64,000 nucleotides of DNA from Butyricicoccus pullicaecorum (GCA_018365995.1 JAGZIY010000011.1:5978-69977); one strand, 5' to 3'. Shown: positions 1 to 8,952, counted from the stretch's first letter. Made by a program: numbers and translations. The notes: generated by a model not told the origin, from the letters alone.

Positions 1-14
1 TTATCGTCATGGCA

Positions 15-965
15 TCACTTCCACGCATCGCTGTCATCCTCCGGTATCACACGCTCCATGCCCGCAATCGCCACTTCGATCATGCTGTCATCTGGCTCAA
101 ATACTGTGAGCTTCTGCATTTGCAGTCCCGGCCAGCGAATGACGCGGCAAAGCAAATTGTCATGCCGCCCCGCCCAACGATTGCACTCATACGCAATCCC
201 AACAACCACAGGCAAAAGCAGCAGACGCAGCAGCATGCGTATCCATACATTATCCATTTGCACAAATGCAAAAATCAGAATGGGAATAATCATCATTACA
301 ATCATAAAACTCGTACCACAGCGAGGGTGGAAACGCGGCATTTTGCGCACATTTTCCACGGTCAGCGGCAATCCGGCTTCATAACAGAAAATCGTTTTAT
401 GCTCTGCCCCATGATAGCGAAAGGTTCGTTCAATATCCTTCATGTGGGAAACCGACCACATAAAAATCAAAAACAGAACGATACGGACAATTCCTTCGAG
501 CAGACTGCGCATAAAATACGGCGTATCCTTGGGCAGAATGCTGACAATAAGGGTCGGCGCAACCAGAAACAGGGCGATGGGAATGAGCGTTCCCAGCACC
601 ATCGCCACTCCCAGAAGTATCTTTTCCAGCTTGTCAGAAGAAACATGCCTGTCAAGCCACTTTTCAGATCGGGACGGCTCGGTATCTACGCTATCATCAT
701 CTTCGAAAAACTGTGCTGAAAAATTGATATCAGACACACCGTCCTTCATTGCTGTAAATAGGGTATATGCGCCGCGTACAATGGGCAGCTTCCAAAACCA
801 GTGCTTTGGGGTTGGGGTCGGGCGCTCCTGAAACTCCAGCGTACCATCAGGCTTACGCACAGTTACACAGGTGTTTTTGGGTCCGCGCATACTGATCCCC
901 TCAATAATTGCCTGTCCGCCAATCGTGGTTTTCCGCACACAGGGCGGCATTTCATAATGACTCAT
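15..965 (-). CDS. yqhQ: DUF1385 family membrane protein (YqhQ-like)
   Basis: Polytopic membrane protein of 316 residues. Four hydrophobic segments lie at about residues 117-145, 155-173, 215-235 and 240-262, and the family motif YHGAEHKTI is at about 184-192. The function of the family is not settled; in many Firmicutes it sits beside prmC/prfA. I chose the ATG at 965 because GAGGAG precedes it by 7 nt; an ATG at 986 is in frame but has no ribosome site. The start overlaps the end of the histidine kinase gene by 14 nt, so the two are translationally coupled. Its stop overlaps a possible ATG at 13-15 of a next gene that runs off the window. Confidence 0.9.
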   Translation of the reverse strand: MSHYEMPPCVRKTTIGGQAIIEGISMRGPKNTCVTVRKPDGTLEFQERPTPTPKHWFWKLPIVRGAYTLFTAMKDGVSDINFSAQFFEDDDSVDTEPSRSEKWLDRHVSSDKLEKILLGVAMVLGTLIPIALFLVAPTLIVSILPKDTPYFMRSLLEGIVRIVLFLIFMWSVSHMKDIERTFRYHGAEHKTIFCYEAGLPLTVENVRKMPRFHPRCGTSFMIVMMIIPILIFAFVQMDNVWIRMLLRLLLLPVVVGIAYECNRWAGRHDNLLCRVIRWPGLQMQKLTVFEPDDSMIEVAIAGMERVIPEDDSDAWK

Positions 966-2544
966 CAACATTCTCCTCTGTTGCAATGCTCGTTTCTACA
1001 CCAAGCGCGGTATGCACATCAATTGCAGGAACCGATACATAGACAGCAGTTCCCTCCCCCTGCTTTGAGCGGATTTCCAACTTTCCGCCATGCAGCTTGA
1101 CGATTTCATCGGTAATAGACAGACCAATGCCGCTTCCGCGCTCTTTAGAGGAGCCTTTATAAAAACGCTCCTTTACAAATGGCAGTTCAGCTTCGGGAAT
1201 CCCTGCACCAAAATCTCTGACACAAACAACGATATTCTTGTCTTGATGGCGCAGGTCTATCTCGATACGCCCACCGCTCTTGCCATATTTTGCCGCATTA
1301 TCAATAATATTCAAAAATACCTGCTTCATTCGGTGACGATCTCCGTTAATAAAGTAAAGATCCGCCTCGTCTGTATGATAGGCGAGTGTCATGCCGCTTC
1401 CTGACAGCAGATTCTCATACATATAAACAGCCTCATAAAGTTCCATTTCCAGATCAAAGGTTTCAACCTCCAGCTTCATACGTCCCGATTCCATCCGTGC
1501 AAAGTCCAAAAGCTCCTCCACCATGCGGGTCAGTCTGCGGCTCTCCTTATGGATAATCTCCAGCCCCTGCCGAACCTCCTCAGGATTGGTTCCACCGCCT
1601 GTTAAAAGGGTTTCGCTCCAGCCGTCGATTGCGGTCAGCGGGGTACGCAGTTCATGCGAGACAGAGGATATAAAATCATTCTTCATACGCTCGGTTCGAG
1701 AAATCTCATCCGACATATAGTTGATGGTATCACACAGTTCACCAATTTCATCATCATAGACCTTTTGCAGACGCATACCATAGCGTCCGGCTGCAATCTC
1801 CTTGGCAATGACATTGATTTTTGTTACCGGTTCCAGAATAGACTTAATGAAATAACGGTTTGACAGAACTACCAGAGAGAAAAACAGCAGACTGGCAGCC
1901 ACCGCAAGCAAAACAAAATACATGGTCTGTTTTTCCGCAATGGCAAGCGAAGTGACCATACGAATCCCGCCGACCATGTGTCCATCATCAATATAGAGCG
2001 GCGTTGTCATACTGAGGACACGTTCTCCCGTCATGGGATCTTTGCCCGTCCATGCCTGTAACAACGCCTTGTGCGGCGGCTCCTCAGCTTGCGGCGGTGC
2101 GGGCATACGCCCCCGCAGTGCACGTTCCACGTCTCCGGTTGCCGCGAGCGTGCCATCATTGAGTCCGGAAGAGGATTTCACAATCGTTCCCTGTTCATTC
2201 AAGAATTGGAACTCGATTTTATCGCGCATATTGACATCGAAGTCTCCTATGGTTTTCTCCATTCCATAGTAATAATCCTCTGCGCTGCTGAGCCACCCGC
2301 CGTTATAAAAATTTGTTGTCAGAGCACTCATGCGATAGCTCAGCATATCATAAATACTATTATAGTAATAGCTGGAAAATCCCACCGAGACAGCAATCAC
2401 GACTGCTGCTAGAATGACCACGACAAAGGAGAGAGAGTTCATGACCCAACGTCCGCGCAAACCGCCCGGAGAATGTTGGATACGTGTTTGGGGTGCAGTC
2501 TTAGGCTTTGGCGCAGGTCGCATCTGCGTTTTTCGGTATTTCAT
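952..2544 (-). CDS. Two-component sensor histidine kinase
   Basis: Membrane histidine kinase of 530 residues. Order of parts: basic Pro-rich N-terminus, TM1 (about 34-58), extracytoplasmic sensor (about 60-205), TM2 (about 208-229), HAMP (about 230-283), HisKA with SVSHELRTPL and phospho-His 297, and a HATPase domain with an NIIDNAAKYG N-box, DFGAGIP and GSGIGLSI. Its start overlaps the response regulator stop by 4 nt, so the pair is coupled and cognate. The overall plan resembles ResE/WalK-type kinases, but the extracytoplasmic domain is not a recognised PAS or Cache fold by eye, and the stimulus is unknown. Confidence 0.95.
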   Translation of the reverse strand: MKYRKTQMRPAPKPKTAPQTRIQHSPGGLRGRWVMNSLSFVVVILAAVVIAVSVGFSSYYYNSIYDMLSYRMSALTTNFYNGGWLSSAEDYYYGMEKTIGDFDVNMRDKIEFQFLNEQGTIVKSSSGLNDGTLAATGDVERALRGRMPAPPQAEEPPHKALLQAWTGKDPMTGERVLSMTTPLYIDDGHMVGGIRMVTSLAIAEKQTMYFVLLAVAASLLFFSLVVLSNRYFIKSILEPVTKINVIAKEIAAGRYGMRLQKVYDDEIGELCDTINYMSDEISRTERMKNDFISSVSHELRTPLTAIDGWSETLLTGGGTNPEEVRQGLEIIHKESRRLTRMVEELLDFARMESGRMKLEVETFDLEMELYEAVYMYENLLSGSGMTLAYHTDEADLYFINGDRHRMKQVFLNIIDNAAKYGKSGGRIEIDLRHQDKNIVVCVRDFGAGIPEAELPFVKERFYKGSSKERGSGIGLSITDEIVKLHGGKLEIRSKQGEGTAVYVSVPAIDVHTALGVETSIATEENVDESL

Positions 2545-3236
2545 ACCTTACCTTCCCACATATAACCATAGCCGCGCACGGTGACAATATAGCGGGGGGA
2601 TGCCGGATTGTCCTCGATTTTAATGCGAAGCCGCCGGATATTGACATCTACAATTTTGAGTTCTCCCACAAAATGGTGTCCCCAAACCATCTCCAAAATA
2701 TCATCTCGCGACAGCGCCCGATCGATATTGCTCATAAACGCCTTTAGAATCCCATATTCGATTTGGGTCAGCTCAATTTTGATGCCATTTTTTGTGACCT
2801 CCCTTGCACGAGTATCCAGCCGGAACGGACCAGAACGCAGACTGTCATCTTCCTGAAATCCGCTGCCTGCCACACGGCGCACCAGCGCCTCCACGCGTGC
2901 AACCAACTCTACAACCGAAAAAGGCTTTGTCACATAATCATCTGCACCAGTCATCAGACCTGTGACCTTATCACTTTCCTGTGTGCGTGCTGTCAGCATA
3001 ATGATACCTGCACGGGAGCCATGGGCACGAATACTTCGGCACACCTCATATCCGTCAATTCCCGGCAGCATGACATCTAATACTGCCACCAAAATATCCA
3101 TATTCTGCGCAAACAGCTCAAGTGCCTGTTCACCTGTATCCGCCTCAATGACCTCAAAACCTGCCCGTTTGAGATTTAAAACCACAAAGCTCCGAATATT
3201 TTCCTCATCTTCTAAGACAAGTACCTTACGCTTCAT
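2541..3236 (-). CDS. OmpR/PhoB-family response regulator
   Basis: DNA-binding response regulator of 231 residues. The receiver domain (1-120) has acidic residues at 10-12, phosphoacceptor Asp54 in LDVMLPGIDG, Thr82 and Lys104 (TKPF). The winged-helix output domain follows (about 130-228) and ends in the typical VRGYGYMWEG. AGGAGG lies 10 nt before the ATG. It sits between the lipoprotein gene and the kinase on one strand, so it probably controls envelope-related genes, possibly including this operon. The target sites are not visible. Confidence 0.95.
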   Translation of the reverse strand: MKRKVLVLEDEENIRSFVVLNLKRAGFEVIEADTGEQALELFAQNMDILVAVLDVMLPGIDGYEVCRSIRAHGSRAGIIMLTARTQESDKVTGLMTGADDYVTKPFSVVELVARVEALVRRVAGSGFQEDDSLRSGPFRLDTRAREVTKNGIKIELTQIEYGILKAFMSNIDRALSRDDILEMVWGHHFVGELKIVDVNIRRLRIKIEDNPASPRYIVTVRGYGYMWEGKV

Positions 3237-3254
3237 CTTTTGAAAAGCCTCCTG

Positions 3255-4604
3255 TCACGACTCAATTTCGTTCCAATGCACCGTGATCGGTGCAAATCGT
3301 TCTTTTACCTGTGCTTCTGTCAAAGCCAAGCTGCTGTTTGCCGCTTCTTGTGGAATTTCTGCGGCGAAGATTCCTGATGTCACGGTATCCAGCGCAAACA
3401 GCTGCTTTTCCTCTATCTCCTGCTTGACATCATCTGCCGTTCCAAGGAGATAATAGATGGTCAGCAGCGGAACTGATTTACCATCGGGTGCATAAGCCTC
3501 AAAGGTCGTATAGTCAATGCCATCTTCTGTCCCCTTGACCGCGCGCACCCTGTCCCGCCATTCAGAACTCATCACAAAGTCCCATTCTTGGCTGACATTT
3601 CGATAGGTTGTCTGTACGTACATGGGCTGACGGTTTTCTGCATACAAATACCAGTCGAGCATATAAACCTCATTGCCCTCCTCCCCCACAGAGCCAACCA
3701 TTTTTACGGCACGCGGAATTTCTGTAAGACCATCTCCATTGATATCATAGGCATTGGCGGGAACCACACGGTATGTTCCTTTCCCTGTACCGCTCTCTGT
3801 ATTACGCGCCAGATTGCGCAGACCGCTTTCCCGCCTCCAGACAAAGATATCGGTTTGCTGTCCGTTGCTGCCTTGCACAGTTTCTTCTACAAAAACCGCA
3901 GGGATATGGTCTGCAATATAGCCCTTGTGCATGCGTTCAATAATCTTTGCTGATGCAGACAGCGGGCTTTCGCTCATCATCTTTAGTCCACGGCTATTGA
4001 CATCGTAACTATAAATAGAGGCAATATGGCGAGTATCCTGCCCCGAAATCAGAAAGATCTCTTTCGTGCCATTGCCGTCTGAATCAATGGACATCATATC
4101 GACATAGTCGGTTTCCAGCATGACCCGAACGCTTTCTCCCATATAATCTGCTGCAATGAGATGATTGCTCTGCTCGCCCATCTGTTCCATGCTGAAAAGA
4201 ATGGCACGCTGTCCCTCCGGTGTGATGACCGGATAATCCACCGAGTCAATGCGCGAGCCAATGCCGCGGACACTTCCGACGTAGCGATACCGCTCATCGG
4301 ACTCCTTGGTGAGGACGACCGCTTCATAGGTATTACCATTTGCAGGCGTGCGAAAAAACGCGACCACCTCTTCGGTTCCATCACCGTCCAGATCGACCAT
4401 CTGCACCGTATTGCGGTTTTCTCCCTGATAGGGCGCATCTTCCACCGCGTCAGATGGTTTGACCCGCGCAAGCTCATCTGTAATTGCCTGACGATCTTTG
4501 TTGGGCTTTGGCAGCTGCATCAAATCCACCCCGTTTTTGAGGGTGCAGCCTGTCAAAACCGATAAAAAACCGAGCAGGAAAACACCTGCGAAAAGTCTTT
4601 TCAT
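3255..4604 (-). CDS. Lipoprotein with FG-GAP-like acidic repeats
   Basis: Predicted lipoprotein of 449 residues with a signal peptide and lipobox LTGC (Cys20). Three DxDGDG-type acidic loops (DLDGDGTEEV, DSDGNGTKEI, DINGDGLTEI) resemble the Ca2+-binding loops of FG-GAP/VCBS beta-propellers, so an extracellular beta-propeller is likely. AAGGAGA is upstream of the ATG. It is the first gene of the four-gene minus-strand operon with the response regulator (19 nt away), so it may be an accessory sensor for the adjacent kinase; that role is inference. No enzyme motif is seen. Confidence 0.8.
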   Translation of the reverse strand: MKRLFAGVFLLGFLSVLTGCTLKNGVDLMQLPKPNKDRQAITDELARVKPSDAVEDAPYQGENRNTVQMVDLDGDGTEEVVAFFRTPANGNTYEAVVLTKESDERYRYVGSVRGIGSRIDSVDYPVITPEGQRAILFSMEQMGEQSNHLIAADYMGESVRVMLETDYVDMMSIDSDGNGTKEIFLISGQDTRHIASIYSYDVNSRGLKMMSESPLSASAKIIERMHKGYIADHIPAVFVEETVQGSNGQQTDIFVWRRESGLRNLARNTESGTGKGTYRVVPANAYDINGDGLTEIPRAVKMVGSVGEEGNEVYMLDWYLYAENRQPMYVQTTYRNVSQEWDFVMSSEWRDRVRAVKGTEDGIDYTTFEAYAPDGKSVPLLTIYYLLGTADDVKQEIEEKQLFALDTVTSGIFAAEIPQEAANSSLALTEAQVKERFAPITVHWNEIES

Positions 4605-4711
4605 TTCTGTCTCCTTACAGCCTTTGAATTCACAAGATACGTTTTCAGTGTATCACAAAAAATGGTGTTTGAACAGTACAACCCGCTTTTCCCCGCGTCC
4701 TTCTATTGTGT

Positions 4712-4760
4712 AAAAAAAGATGCAGAGTGAGTCCAGCCAGTGGACATCCCCTGCATCTTT
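4712..4760 (-). terminator. Intrinsic terminator after the resolvase-HTH gene
   Basis: A long imperfect hairpin with outer arms AAAGATGCA and TGCATCTTT and an inner TGTCC/GGACT pairing is followed on the minus strand by a T-run. It separates 5172-4768 from the lipoprotein operon. Confidence 0.75.
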
Positions 4761-4767
4761 ACAAAAC

Positions 4768-5172
4768 CTAGTTTTCGTCTGCATTTTCCTGACGCAGCCA
4801 GCGGTAAAATGTGCTGGGTGCAACGCTCAAAAGCCGTGCTGCCTCCTGTCCGGTGACTTCCTGCGCCTGATACATTTCACGCACACGGCGGAAACGCTTG
4901 TCCTGTTTTCTTGTTGGACGACCAATTGCAACACCAGCCTGCTGCGCACGCGCAATCCCCTCACTTTGCTTCTGACGGAACCGGCGGCGATCTTCCTGCG
5001 CTGCCTGTTCAATCAAGTGCCCTGCCAGCCTGCTGACCAGTTCGGCTACTGTAATTTTTCCCTCCAATTGCGTTTCCAAAACGCTCTCTGACAATCCAAG
5101 CTCTGATAAATATGCGGTCAACTCCGTTCGGATCTGCTTATTATCATATTCCTGTAAAGTTTTGAATAGCAT
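4768..5172 (-). CDS. Solitary resolvase-type helix-turn-helix protein
   Basis: Protein of 134 residues whose second half matches the C-terminal part of Tn3/gamma-delta-type serine resolvases: the long linker helix (RQKQSEGIARAQQAGV, GRP) followed by the helix-turn-helix TGQEAARLLSVAPSTFYRWL (about 106-125). The catalytic Ser-recombinase domain is absent. Residues 1-60 form a different helical N-terminus (QIRTELTAYLSELGLSES). It is therefore a DNA binder and not a recombinase. GAGAGGAG precedes the ATG, and an extended -10 (TATACT) lies about 80 nt upstream. It is probably a domesticated regulator; target unknown. The gene is intact, not a truncated fragment, because it has its own start, promoter and terminator. 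Confidence 0.75.
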   Translation of the reverse strand: MLFKTLQEYDNKQIRTELTAYLSELGLSESVLETQLEGKITVAELVSRLAGHLIEQAAQEDRRRFRQKQSEGIARAQQAGVAIGRPTRKQDKRFRRVREMYQAQEVTGQEAARLLSVAPSTFYRWLRQENADEN

Positions 5173-5251
5173 AATACAGTTTCACTCCTCTCAAATTTTT
5201 TGCACACAGAAGCGTACAACATCTTCAACTGAATTAACGTTCTTCCCACCA

Positions 5252-5299
5252 AGTATATCACATAAGAGGAGAGATTGCTACAATATTTTTGCAAATATT
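5252..5299 (-). promoter_or_regulatory. Promoter and upstream palindrome of the resolvase-HTH gene
   Basis: On the minus strand an extended -10 (TG, one base, TATACT) maps to 5252-5257. Upstream at 5282-5299 is a palindrome with 7-bp perfect arms, AATATTT and AAATATT, separated by 4 nt. It is a candidate binding site for the adjacent HTH protein; only the sequence symmetry supports this. Confidence 0.4.
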
Positions 5300-5358
5300 C
5301 AAAACATGTCAAAATTCCTATGAAACGAGCCACAGTGCACGTAGGAGGTGAACGCTTT

Positions 5359-7299
5359 TTACACCCCTGTGTAGACTTCTCCGAGTACGCCGCAGCGATA
5401 CAGCGAAAGCAATTCCTGCAGTTCATCGATACGGCGGCGGAAGCGTTCTCCCGCATCGGTATCCTCAACCATTAAGCGTTGCGGCATATGCTCCACGATG
5501 TGAACAGTTGTGTAGGTTTCCGGACTTTCCAAATCATTGCCCTTGTGAAATGGGCGATGCTCTGCAAGCTGGATTTCATGAGAGGAGGAAATCAATGTAT
5601 ATCCCGCAATGCCGGTCTTTGACCGGTATGCCTTAGAAATGCCGCCATCAATAACAAACAGACGTCCGCCCGCCTTGATTGGCGTTTCTCCGTGCTTTAC
5701 CGGCACATGTCCATTGATGATATGGCTGTGCTTTGGATCGAGTCCAAATTCTTCCATGAGTGCCTTGCAGAATTCCGGATCATCATAATGCTTATAATAT
5801 GGATTCATGTTCTCCTTTTGCAGTTCCTTATTTTGAATAAAGTATCGCTCAAAGGAGGTCATGCGGTCTTTGCCAAAGAGCGGCGATGCCGCACCGCACC
5901 AGAGATACCAAAGCAAGTCCACAGAATCCGGATTTTCTGCATGGTATGCACGGCGTACGTGCATTTCGAGCTGGTCGAGCAGTTCACGTCCCTTGCACTT
6001 TTTGCCAAACAGTTCTACCTCCTGCAAGGAACCATCCTCATTGACCGGAATACAGCCATGATACAACAGCTTTCCGTTTGCAACCTTATACATGGCACCA
6101 TGATTGATGATAAAATCAATCTGTGTGCGCAAACGCTCCGAATGTCGAAATGATGCCTGAAATCCATCCAGAATGTTTTGCTCCTCTGCGGTCAGGGCAT
6201 ATGGATTTTTGGGATCGACTGTCGGGAAGCTGCTGTCTGTGAGTTTATATTCCTTGCCGCCAATTTGGATCGTTCCCTTTTCATAATCAATCTTATCGAG
6301 AAGCAGACGTCCCTCCATGCCATATTCTGGATGCCGCTTGATAAGCTGCCCCTCCAGCTTAAAGAGCATAATGGCAACTGCCTTGTGCATTTTTGCCGCC
6401 AGCGCCGGATCGACCGGATCGAACTCATTTTCATCGAGCACATGCGGCATAAAATGAGTACAGGGGTCTTTTGCGTAGGTGGTTGCCGCAAACATAGACA
6501 ACGGACGCAGGTTGATGCCATAACCGTCCTCCAGACAGTCAAATCCATTGTAGCTGATGGCAATACGCAGCACACTCATCAGGCACACAGGATTGCCGCA
6601 CATGGCGCCGATCCACGAAACATCATGGTTCCCCCACTGGATATCCACGTCATGATGCTTCATCAGTTCCTCAATAATACGGTCGGCGCGCGGGCCGCGG
6701 TCGAAAATATCACCAATGATGTGAAGCTGATCGACGGTCATCTGCTGAATGAGATGACACAGCGCCTTAATCAATCCGTCCGCGCATCCAACCCGCACGA
6801 CCGATTCGATCATCTCACAATAATAGGTACGCTTATCCATATCGGTTCCGTCTGTATTCATGAGTTCCTCGATCATGCCGGCATAGCGCGGATCCATTGT
6901 ATTGCGCACCTTACTGCGTGTATACTTGGCAGACACCTCACATGCCACGATGACCAGCTGATTGATGGTGATTCTGCACCAATCATCATAATTTTGCTCG
7001 GTCTTGCGGGCGCGTGCCATCTGTGTCGATGGATAATAGATGAGCGCTGCCAGTGCTGCACGATCCTTTTCCATCACAGAGGAATGGAACAGGTAGTCTA
7101 CCTTTTCTCGAATCACACCAGAGCCTGACCGCAGCAAATGAATGAATGCTTCATGTTCTCCATGCAAATCAGAAAAGTAGTATTCCGTTCCTTTCGGCAG
7201 GTGCATAATCGCACGTAAATTCACAAGTTCATTTGTAACCGACTCAATGGTAGGAAATTTTTCAGCCAATAAACGCAAATAATTGATATCGTAATTCAA
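5359..7299 (-). CDS. fbp: Fructose-1,6-bisphosphatase class III
   Basis: Gluconeogenic enzyme that hydrolyses fructose 1,6-bisphosphate to fructose 6-phosphate. Metallophosphatase motifs are visible in order: SDLHGEHEAF, GDIFDRGPRAD, WGNHDVSW and a late NGHVPVK. I place the start at the TTG at 7299, giving MNYDINYLRLLAEKFPTI, because family members begin in this way and AAAGGGG lies 10 nt upstream. An in-frame ATG at 7347 would add 16 residues of unlikely, Cys-rich sequence. Length about 646 residues, normal for the family. It is monocistronic, with a weak promoter (TTGCAA, 17 bp, TAGCAT) near 7370-7400. Confidence 0.93.
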   Translation of the reverse strand: MNYDINYLRLLAEKFPTIESVTNELVNLRAIMHLPKGTEYYFSDLHGEHEAFIHLLRSGSGVIREKVDYLFHSSVMEKDRAALAALIYYPSTQMARARKTEQNYDDWCRITINQLVIVACEVSAKYTRSKVRNTMDPRYAGMIEELMNTDGTDMDKRTYYCEMIESVVRVGCADGLIKALCHLIQQMTVDQLHIIGDIFDRGPRADRIIEELMKHHDVDIQWGNHDVSWIGAMCGNPVCLMSVLRIAISYNGFDCLEDGYGINLRPLSMFAATTYAKDPCTHFMPHVLDENEFDPVDPALAAKMHKAVAIMLFKLEGQLIKRHPEYGMEGRLLLDKIDYEKGTIQIGGKEYKLTDSSFPTVDPKNPYALTAEEQNILDGFQASFRHSERLRTQIDFIINHGAMYKVANGKLLYHGCIPVNEDGSLQEVELFGKKCKGRELLDQLEMHVRRAYHAENPDSVDLLWYLWCGAASPLFGKDRMTSFERYFIQNKELQKENMNPYYKHYDDPEFCKALMEEFGLDPKHSHIINGHVPVKHGETPIKAGGRLFVIDGGISKAYRSKTGIAGYTLISSSHEIQLAEHRPFHKGNDLESPETYTTVHIVEHMPQRLMVEDTDAGERFRRRIDELQELLSLYRCGVLGEVYTGV

Positions 7300-7433
7300 A
7301 ATCCATCTTCCCCTTTCAAAACTGTGGCTGCAAGCGCATGCACCCATTCCAGTGTGTTTTCCCCTTTATGCTATCATACCCTTTATTTTGTTGCAAGCGT
7401 ATTTTGTGAAATCGGAAAATGATAGGAAAAGGC

Positions 7434-7462
7434 TTGTCGAAAGTACAAACGCATGATAAAAT
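7434..7462 (+). promoter_or_regulatory. Sigma-70-type promoter
   Basis: TTGTCG, 17 bp spacer, TAAAAT, located 40 nt before the small ORF at 7503. Confidence 0.65.
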
Positions 7463-7502
7463 GTTAACAAGGATTTTTTGATTCGAGAAAGGATGAGTAC
7501 CT

Positions 7503-7691
7503 ATGTCAAAAAAGCTCTGGTGTTTATTCCGTCGCCGTGATGCAGTTGGCACAAAGATCTGTGTTGCAAAAGCCGAGACGGAAGGACGCGTATTTGTCTG
7601 CCCCTACGCAAATGAGGTAGAGGCTGTAAACAACTGTGACGATTATGCATTCAACACCCGCTCCGAAGGGGAAACCGAAGGCATCGAATAA
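7503..7691 (+). CDS. Small hypothetical protein (62 aa)
   Basis: A short basic-then-acidic protein (MSKKLWCLFRRRD at the start, acidic tail EGETEGIE) of unknown function. It is supported by a good promoter 40 nt upstream, an AGAAAGGATG ribosome site, an ATG start and a hairpin with T-run right after the stop. There is no membrane segment; three Cys are not in a zinc-ribbon arrangement. It lies 64 nt upstream of the DUF2238-like gene and may be co-transcribed with it by read-through of the terminator. I do not recognise a family. Confidence 0.6.
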   Translation: MSKKLWCLFRRRDAVGTKICVAKAETEGRVFVCPYANEVEAVNNCDDYAFNTRSEGETEGIE

Positions 7692-7702
7692 TCTCGCAGT
7701 CC

Positions 7703-7740
7703 GGTCTCCGGCGCATGCCGCTGGAGACCTTTTATTATTT
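7703..7740 (+). terminator. Intrinsic terminator or attenuator
   Basis: Arms GGTCTCC (7703-7709) and GGAGACC (7723-7729) are followed by a T-rich tail. It lies between the small ORF and the membrane protein gene, which has no clear promoter of its own, so it may set their ratio. Confidence 0.7.
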
Positions 7741-7755
7741 TTGAAAGGAGTCTCT

Positions 7756-8559
7756 ATGTTAACACAAAAGAAACGGCAGCGCCTTACGATTCGTGGTCTT
7801 TTATCTATTCTGGTGCTGATTACAGCTGTCCGCGCCTTCTTCCGTGGAAATTATGAACATCTATTTGTATGTATCCTGACGCTTGCACTGTTCTGCGTTC
7901 CCATGTTCATCGACCGTACCCTCGGCATTGACCTGCCGCCGGCACTGGAAACCATTATCTACTGCTTTATTTTCTCGGCTGAAATTCTGGGAGAAATCAA
8001 TTCTTACTACACCAAAATCCCCTATTGGGATACCATGCTGCACACCCTCAACGGATTTCTGATGGCTGCCATTGGCTTTGCACTTGTGGATATCTTCAAC
8101 CGCAGTGAACGCTTCTCCTTCGAGTTGTCTCCGCTGTTTTTGGCGCTTGTCGCCTTTTGCTTTTCAATGACAGTCGGTGTTCTGTGGGAATTCTTCGAAT
8201 TTGGCATGGACATATATTTCGGAACCGATATGCAGAAAGACTGGATCGTTCACAACATCAACTCTGTCCTCTTTAATCCGGACGGCTTAAATATTGTTGG
8301 ACATGTCCCCATTGAAAGTATGGTCATCAACGGAGAGGACTGGATTGCAAAATATGGCGGCTATATCGATATTGGTCTTATCGATACTATGAAGGATCTG
8401 ATCGTGAACTTTGTCGGCGCAGTCTGCTTTTCCATTATCGGATTTTTCTATGTAAAAAGTCGAGGTAAGGGCAAATTTGCCTCTGCCTTCATTCCCAAAG
8501 TAAGACGTACCTTTGGTTTGAAAGAACGGAAAGAGACACACCCCGACAAGCAAAAGTAA
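7756..8559 (+). CDS. DUF2238-like integral membrane protein
   Basis: Polytopic membrane protein of 267 residues with about six or seven hydrophobic segments. The conserved core WDTMLHTLNGFLMAAIGFAL and the later SMTVGVLWEFFEFGMD match the YjdF/DUF2238 family, whose role is unknown; the conserved His and Glu/Asp residues inside membrane segments suggest metal or proton chemistry. The ATG at 7756 is preceded by AAAGGAG. The C-terminus is a basic cytoplasmic tail. An upstream in-frame ATG at 7636 is rejected because it would run through the terminator hairpin. Confidence 0.85.
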   Translation: MLTQKKRQRLTIRGLLSILVLITAVRAFFRGNYEHLFVCILTLALFCVPMFIDRTLGIDLPPALETIIYCFIFSAEILGEINSYYTKIPYWDTMLHTLNGFLMAAIGFALVDIFNRSERFSFELSPLFLALVAFCFSMTVGVLWEFFEFGMDIYFGTDMQKDWIVHNINSVLFNPDGLNIVGHVPIESMVINGEDWIAKYGGYIDIGLIDTMKDLIVNFVGAVCFSIIGFFYVKSRGKGKFASAFIPKVRRTFGLKERKETHPDKQK

Positions 8560-8576
8560 TTGAACGAATTGCCCTT

Positions 8577-8607
8577 AAAAGAGCGCTTTAGAAAAGCGCT
8601 CTTTTTT
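8577..8607 (+). terminator. Intrinsic terminator
   Basis: A 13-bp perfect stem (AAAAGAGCGCTTT and its complement, 3-nt loop) with a T-run, directly after the DUF2238-like gene. Confidence 0.9.
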
Positions 8608-8632
8608 CTCTCATTTCAGTTCCTGTGCGCAC

Positions 8633-8661
8633 TTGACAATCCATTTCCAAATATCTATAAT
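8633..8661 (+). promoter_or_regulatory. Consensus sigma-70 promoter of the riboswitch operon
   Basis: Exact TTGACA, 17 bp spacer and exact TATAAT. It predicts transcription from about 8668, shortly before the riboswitch, so this operon should be strong unless the riboswitch turns it off. Confidence 0.92.
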
Positions 8662-8683
8662 AAATCTAAACAAACAACCAAAT

Positions 8684-8874
8684 ATGCGTTTTGGTAGCTT
8701 TCTGCGGTTTGCAGAATTTTGCTTTGAATGGGAATGCGGTGAAAGCCCGCAGCAGCCCTCTCTACTGTAAAGATGACAAACACCCCTACATACCACTGTC
8801 CAGTGTTCCGGACGGGAAGGTGGGTGCGCGGCCGAATCTGAGTCAGGAGACCAGCCAATTCGCGTGAAGTGCAT
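8684..8874 (+). promoter_or_regulatory. Cobalamin (B12) riboswitch
   Basis: Core elements of the cobalamin riboswitch are visible in order: GGGAATGCGGTGAAAGCCCG, GCAGCCCTCTCTACTGTAA, and AGTCAGGAGACCAGCC. The closing P1 helix pairs ATGCGTTTT (8684-8692) with GAAGTGCAT (8866-8874) without a mismatch, allowing G-U. An intrinsic terminator follows at 8927-8952, so control is probably by premature termination when adenosylcobalamin or another cobamide is bound. Known family behaviour: these RNAs repress B12 synthesis, transport and cobalt uptake genes. It controls the transporter operon starting at 8993. Confidence 0.93.
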
Positions 8875-8926
8875 GTTTTTCGGCGGGGAAAAACAGACAA
8901 AACTGCTTTGGCAGCTGGTATACGCG

Positions 8927-8952
8927 CCTTCCCGCACTGGGAAGGTTTTTTT
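8927..8952 (+). terminator. Riboswitch expression-platform terminator
   Basis: CCTTCCC (8927-8933), a 5-nt loop, GGGAAGG (8939-8945), then seven T. A GGGAAGG copy also occurs inside the riboswitch near 8814-8820 and could compete for the left arm; that antiterminator pairing is inference. Confidence 0.88.

Noticed and set aside
7300..7347. ATG at 7347 as the start of fbp
   Set aside because: It adds a Cys-rich stretch not seen in the family; the TTG at 7299 gives the normal N-terminus.
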